A stretch of 64,000 nucleotides of DNA from an uncultured Lachnospiraceae bacterium (GTDB lineage Bacteria > Bacillota > Clostridia > Lachnospirales > Lachnospiraceae): positions 99,105 through 163,104 of the forward strand of contig CALWIA010000033.1 of assembly GCA_944380605.1 (NCBI GenBank). The letters are read 5' to 3'. The notes under the pieces are model-generated. The model saw only the letters and a list, made by a program, of their open reading frames with translations, had not been told where the DNA came from and did no database searches. Within the stretch, counting starts at the first letter, position 1, and every line of letters starts with the position of its first letter. The translations under genes were made by a program, and so were the position numbers. Below are positions 60,267 to 64,000 of the stretch, piece after piece.

Positions 60267-60299
60267 AGGGAAATGGACAGGCTTGTCCATTTCCCTTTT
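60267..60299 (+). terminator. terminator of conserved small protein gene
   Basis: A perfect 13-bp stem, AGGGAAATGGACA (60267-60279) with TGTCCATTTCCCT (60284-60296), has a GGCT loop and is followed by TTT. Confidence 0.88.
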
Positions 60300-60369
60300 G
60301 CGCAATACGCCGGTCGGGCGGCAGCTGTGCCTGCGCCAGCGGGCATCCGGCGGAAGATGGAGAAACAGA

Positions 60370-61731
60370 ATGGCAAAGACGAGAACCACGGCGTTTTTCT
60401 GCAGCGCCTGCGGCTATGAATCCGCCAAATGGATGGGGCAGTGCCCCTCCTGCAGACAGTGGAATACTTTTGTAGAAGAGCCGGTGGGGAGAAAGGAATC
60501 CCCTTCCGGAAGGCGGCAGGCGCCTGCCGGAAAGCCGGTGCTTCTGTCGGAAGTGGACGCCAGCGAGGGAGAACGGTTCCCTACCGGATTTCCGGAACTG
60601 GACCGGGTGCTGGGAGGCGGCATTGTAGCCGGTTCGCTGGTGCTGGTGGGCGGCGATCCGGGAATCGGCAAATCCACGCTGCTTCTGCAGGTGTGCCGGA
60701 ATCTGGCGGCGGACGGCAGAAAGGTGCTGTATATATCGGGAGAGGAATCTCTGCGGCAGATCAAGCTGCGGGCCGCCCGGGTGGGCGAGATCCGGGGAGA
60801 CCTGCGGTTTTTGTGCGAGACCTGTCTGGACTCGGTGCAGGAACAGATTCAGCGGGAGCAGCCGGACGTGGTGATCATCGACTCCATACAGACCATGTAC
60901 CGGGAAGAAGTGACGTCGGCGCCGGGCAGCGTCAGCCAGGTGCGGGAATCCACCAGCCTGCTGATGCAGATTGCCAAGGGCAGCGGCGTAACGGTCTTTA
61001 TTGTAGGCCATGTGACCAAAGAAGGCGTGGTGGCCGGTCCCCGGGTGCTGGAACACATGGTGGACACGGTGCTGTATTTTGAAGGAGACCGCCACGCGTC
61101 CTACCGGATTCTCCGGGGAGTGAAAAACCGCTTCGGTTCCACCAACGAGATCGGCGTGTTTGAAATGGGAGAGCACGGGCTGGAAGAGGTGGAAAATCCG
61201 TCGGAATTTATGCTGGAAGGACGGCCCCAGGGGGCGTCCGGCGCGGTGGTGGCCTGCGCCATGGAAGGCACCCGTCCCATTCTGCTGGAGGTGCAGGCCC
61301 TGGCGGCCCAGTCCAATCTGGGTATTCCCAGAAGAACCGCCGCCGGCACGGACTACAACCGGGTCAGCCTGCTGATGGCGGTGCTGGAGCGGCGGTGCCG
61401 GTACGAGATGTCCCGGTATGACGCCTATGTCAACATCGCCGGCGGCATGAAGATGAATGAACCGGCGCTGGATCTGGCCATTGTGCTGGCGCTGGTGTCC
61501 AGTCTGAAAGACCGGCCGCTGGACGAAAAGACGGTGGTGTTCGGCGAGGTGGGACTGTCCGGCGAGGTGCGGTCGGTGCCCATGGCGGAGCAGCGGGTCA
61601 GCGAAGCGCTGAAGCTTGGATTTGAGGCCTGCATTCTGCCCCAGATCAACCTGGACAAGATGAAAAAAACGGATCCGGGGATCCGTCTGCTGGGGGTCCG
61701 GACGGTGCAGGACGCCATAGCGCTGCTGTAG
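60370..61731 (+). CDS. radA: DNA repair protein RadA (Sms)
   Basis: A 453-residue RecA-like helicase that promotes branch migration in recombination. The N-terminal zinc finger is CSACGYESAKWMGQCPSC (about 10-27). The ATPase has Walker A GDPGIGKST (about 98-106), a Walker B region (PDVVIIDSIQTMY) and the RadA-specific KNRFG motif. A C-terminal Lon-protease-like domain (about 290-450) has AGGMKMNEPALDLA. GGAG precedes the ATG at 60370, which gives the standard N-terminus. Earlier in-frame codons fall in the upstream terminator. It is followed by a T-rich stretch without a clear hairpin. Confidence 0.95.
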   Translation: MAKTRTTAFFCSACGYESAKWMGQCPSCRQWNTFVEEPVGRKESPSGRRQAPAGKPVLLSEVDASEGERFPTGFPELDRVLGGGIVAGSLVLVGGDPGIGKSTLLLQVCRNLAADGRKVLYISGEESLRQIKLRAARVGEIRGDLRFLCETCLDSVQEQIQREQPDVVIIDSIQTMYREEVTSAPGSVSQVRESTSLLMQIAKGSGVTVFIVGHVTKEGVVAGPRVLEHMVDTVLYFEGDRHASYRILRGVKNRFGSTNEIGVFEMGEHGLEEVENPSEFMLEGRPQGASGAVVACAMEGTRPILLEVQALAAQSNLGIPRRTAAGTDYNRVSLLMAVLERRCRYEMSRYDAYVNIAGGMKMNEPALDLAIVLALVSSLKDRPLDEKTVVFGEVGLSGEVRSVPMAEQRVSEALKLGFEACILPQINLDKMKKTDPGIRLLGVRTVQDAIALL

Positions 61732-61761
61732 CCGGCCTTTTTTGGATTTTTTCAAAAAATA

Positions 61762-61790
61762 TTGACAACTTAGCGGTTCCGTGCTATGAT
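61762..61790 (+). promoter_or_regulatory. promoter of tRNA-Trp
   Basis: TTGACA (61762-61767), a 17-base spacer and TATGAT (61785-61790), 29 bases before the tRNA. Confidence 0.85.
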
Positions 61791-61818
61791 AAACGAGTCG
61801 CTGAGAAAGCGAGGCAAT

Positions 61819-61889
61819 AGGGGAATAGTTCAATGGTAGAGCAGCGGTCTCCAAAACCGTAGATGGGGGTTCGAGCCCCTCTTCCCCTG
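61819..61889 (+). tRNA. trnW: tRNA-Trp (CCA anticodon)
   Basis: A 71-nt cloverleaf. The acceptor AGGGGAA pairs with TTCCCCT. The D arm is GTTC/GAGC. The anticodon stem GCGGT/ACCGT has loop CTCCAAA (anticodon CCA), and the T arm is GGGGG/CCCTC with loop TTCGAGC. The discriminator is G. The 3' CCA is not encoded. It is a single gene with its own promoter and terminator. Confidence 0.95.
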
Positions 61890-61895
61890 CTGAGT

Positions 61896-61937
61896 AAAGC
61901 CGCATCCTTGATGAAAGATCAGGGATGCGGCTTTTTT
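61896..61937 (+). terminator. terminator of tRNA-Trp
   Basis: A 17-bp stem with one wobble, AAAGCCGCATCCTTGAT (61896-61912), with its complement (61918-61934), is followed by TTT. Confidence 0.9.
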
Positions 61938-61988
61938 GGTGTGCCCGGCGGGCGGCGGTCATTGAGCGGCAATGCCGCGGCCGGACAT

Positions 61989-64000
61989 TCATTCGGAAAA
62001 CTGGATGTCGATTTCATCGGGCAGGGCGGAAGTGTGAGAAACCCGCACGGCGGGCCCGATATCCACAGTCTGCAGCTGTTTAAGATCCGCCAGGGCGTCG
62101 ATTTGGAGAGCCGGGCTGCTCATATAGCCGCTGGGGGCGGCGTACAGGCGAAGCCTGCGCAGCTGGGCCATATGCCGCAGAGGTTCCAGGTCCGTGATGG
62201 TCTGGGAAGGGCTGTCCCCGTACAGATACAGTTCCAGAGTTTCCATCTGGGTCAGAGGTTCCAGGCCGGCCAGGCTGGTAACGCTGTCCAGGGTCAGGTT
62301 CAATTCCCGCAGCCGGGTCAGCCCGGAAAAATCTTCCATGTCCGCGGCGCTGCAGATGCTGTCGCTGCGCAGAGAAAGTACTTCCAGCTGAGTCAGATCC
62401 CGGAAGACGCCGGTATCCGGCGCAGTAAGGTCCCCGTGGAGAGACAGTTCCCGCAGCTGGGTCAGCCCCGCCGCGGACGACAGGTCTCCGCTCTGCACCA
62501 CCAGACAGACGACTTTCAGCTGTTTCATATTTTTGAGAAATTCCAGACTGTCCACGTGGTTGCTGCCGCTCTCCCGGGTGCCCACCATCCGCAGCACCTG
62601 GAGATGGGTCAGGCCGGAGAGGCAGGAAAAGTCCCTATAGTCGGGCATAGGCGGAATATACAGCTGTTCCAGGCCGGAAAGTTCGGCCAGAGGCGACAGA
62701 TCCGTGATCTGGCTGCTGATGAGACTGCCGTTGTCCAGACGCAGGATCTTCAGCCGGGAAAGAGAGGATAAGGGCGACAGATCCGAAACGTCCGGGTTGG
62801 CGATCATCAGCTCTTCCAGATGGACGAGTCCGGCCAGAGGCGACAGGTCAGAGACGCCGGTATCCATGATGTTTAAGCTGGTGAGGCCGGTGAGGCCGGT
62901 GAGGGCGGACAGGTCCGTGATGTCCGGATTATTTGCCAGAGAGAGGGTGGTCAGCCGCGTCATCTGGTTTAGAGCGCGCAGGTCCTGGTCTGTCAGGCCG
63001 GCGCCGGACAGATCCAGTTCCGCCAGCGCGGCGCTGTAGGACTTGCCGGCGATAAGCACGTCGGGAACCGGTTCCGGGGTTTCGGAAGGCAGAGCGGAAA
63101 CCGCCGCGGAAGCGGAGTCAGTGGGAACATGACTGCCGGTTCCGGTGCCGCCGGCCAGATAGCCGATACCTGCCGCCAGTACGACAACGGCGGCGGCCGC
63201 CGCGGCGGCAAAGGCCGGGCGAATCCGGGATTTCTTTTCTCCCGAAGGCTGCGGGGCCGTTCCCGCTCCAAGCGCTTCCGGCTGCCGCAGCTCCACCACC
63301 TGCTGGTTCTCAATGGCTTCCAGAAATTCCTCCGCGTTCTGGAACCGGTCCTCCGGCTGCACCGCCAGGCCTTTTAAAATCGCCTTGTCCAGGTACTCCG
63401 GTACAGGGATGCCGCACTGGGAAACCGGCACCAGGGTGTCATGTTCCAGACGCTCCAGGGCCTCCGGCGGCAGAAAGCCGGTCATCGCCGCGTAAAAGCA
63501 GGCGGCGCAGGAATACACATCGGTGTAGGGGCCCTGCCGGCTGCGGCGGATGTACTGCTCCTTGGGGGCGTAGCCCACCTTCAGAATTACGTCCAGGCTC
63601 TTGCTCTTGTCCCCGATGCTGTACCGGGCGGAGCCGAAGTCCAGAAGCTTTACCATGCCGTCCTTGGTGATGTAGATGTTGTCCGGGGTCACGTCCCGGT
63701 GGATAAATCCTTCCCGGTGCACCGCCGTCAGGGCCCGCAGCACCGGAATCATCACGTCCAGCGCTTCTTCCGCGGAAACCTTCCCTCCCTGGTTGGCGAT
63801 GTAGGTCTTAAAGGAAATGCCCTCGATGTAGTCCATGACGAAATAGGAGGTGCCGTTTTCGTCAAAATAGCTGGATACTCCCGCGATGTTGGGGTTGCCC
63901 ATGAATTTGGCCAGGGTCCGGGCCTCTTCCTGAAACCGCTCCGCGCCGTAGGCAAAGTCCTCGGACCGGTCGGCGGACATGACGGAGACGGTGGTCCCCT
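61989..64000 (-). CDS. Ser/Thr protein kinase with leucine-rich repeats, 5' end outside window
   Basis: A membrane-spanning signalling kinase, at least 670 residues in view. The frame stays open to base 64000, upstream of the ATG at 63980 (GTTVSV precedes it), so the true start and the ATP-binding lysine lobe are not seen. The catalytic loop is HRDVTPDN, with Thr where most kinases have Lys. LDFGSAR carries the metal aspartate, and GYAPKEQY is the activation segment. One membrane helix (FAAAAAAAVVVLAAGIGYLAG) leads to an outer domain with about ten internalin-like leucine-rich repeats (ITDLSALTGLTGLTSLNI units). No PASTA domains are present, so it differs from PrkC. The LRRs may sense a wall or protein ligand; this is inference. 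Confidence 0.85.
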   Translation of the reverse strand, partial: GTTVSVMSADRSEDFAYGAERFQEEARTLAKFMGNPNIAGVSSYFDENGTSYFVMDYIEGISFKTYIANQGGKVSAEEALDVMIPVLRALTAVHREGFIHRDVTPDNIYITKDGMVKLLDFGSARYSIGDKSKSLDVILKVGYAPKEQYIRRSRQGPYTDVYSCAACFYAAMTGFLPPEALERLEHDTLVPVSQCGIPVPEYLDKAILKGLAVQPEDRFQNAEEFLEAIENQQVVELRQPEALGAGTAPQPSGEKKSRIRPAFAAAAAAAVVVLAAGIGYLAGGTGTGSHVPTDSASAAVSALPSETPEPVPDVLIAGKSYSAALAELDLSGAGLTDQDLRALNQMTRLTTLSLANNPDITDLSALTGLTGLTSLNIMDTGVSDLSPLAGLVHLEELMIANPDVSDLSPLSSLSRLKILRLDNGSLISSQITDLSPLAELSGLEQLYIPPMPDYRDFSCLSGLTHLQVLRMVGTRESGSNHVDSLEFLKNMKQLKVVCLVVQSGDLSSAAGLTQLRELSLHGDLTAPDTGVFRDLTQLEVLSLRSDSICSAADMEDFSGLTRLRELNLTLDSVTSLAGLEPLTQMETLELYLYGDSPSQTITDLEPLRHMAQLRRLRLYAAPSGYMSSPALQIDALADLKQLQTVDIGPAVRVSHTSALPDEIDIQFSE

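Noticed and set aside
1..64000. CRISPR arrays, insertion sequences, prophage, integrase and attachment sites
   Set aside because: No spaced direct repeats, transposase motifs, integrases or phage structural genes were found; the only repeats are low-complexity coding linkers.

Overview
The window is one stretch of a high-GC, low-mobility Firmicutes chromosome. It is most like a gut-type anaerobe of the Lachnospiraceae/Clostridia. The evidence is the AGGAGG ribosome binding sites, sigma-A promoters (TTGACA/TATAAT), a Gram-positive LexA box, a six-gene Rnf complex in clostridial order C-D-G-E-A-B, a membrane biotin-dependent decarboxylase, mcsA-mcsB-clpC, and the absence of respiratory genes. 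No insertion sequence, phage, CRISPR array or integrase was seen. Genes are tightly packed: no stretch over about 230 bases lacks a gene, and intergenic spaces mostly hold readable promoters and intrinsic terminators.

Layout. 1-2268: end of a shikimate operon (aroE partial, aroK, aroQ) and efp. 2404-8209: argS, a SWIM/SNF2 helicase and an AraC regulator. 8317-12680: a sugar operon of xylulokinase, a DUF4867 cupin, an L-fucose-isomerase-family enzyme and a small transaldolase, closed by a strong terminator. 12907-16520: a heterodimeric ABC exporter. 16601-23111: an AraC regulator divergent from a four-gene redox operon (OYE-type flavoenzyme, Gfo/Idh dehydrogenase, SDR, FrdA-like flavoprotein). 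23326-28322: rnfCDGEAB. 28447-35698: ketopantoate-reductase-like gene, NusG-II protein, secreted GH-A-like DUF5722 protein, PdaA-type deacetylase, MATE pump, radical SAM protein and a lysine/alanine-rich DUF6465 protein. 35752-39942: rsmF, SOS-controlled dinB and a D,D-carboxypeptidase. 40046-45454: AbgT transporter with three M20 hydrolases. 45662-51069: a biotin-dependent decarboxylase/transcarboxylase operon with two different carboxyltransferase subunits. 51295-55042: glucosaminidase and cohesin-domain cell-surface proteins. 55201-59685: GntR regulator-mcsA-mcsB-clpC. 59806-64000: conserved small protein, radA, tRNA-Trp and a Ser/Thr kinase with leucine-rich repeats that runs off the window.

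Themes. Energy metabolism is built on ion-coupled membrane complexes: Rnf links ferredoxin and NAD, and the OadB-type decarboxylase links decarboxylation to an ion gradient. Catabolic input comes through the sugar operon, the redox operon and the amidohydrolase/AbgT cluster. The most unusual locus is the clp operon. The usual repressor gene ctsR is replaced by a YtrA-type GntR gene with its own operator-like repeat. The McsB protein has lost residues that define the arginine-kinase active site, while ClpC keeps its apparent phospho-arginine pockets. The two-carboxyltransferase operon, the four-gene redox operon and the DUF4867 sugar operon are the next best candidates for undescribed biochemistry.

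Limits: everything is read by eye from sequence. Domain borders are approximate, no alignment or database search was run, and substrate assignments for the catabolic operons are inference.
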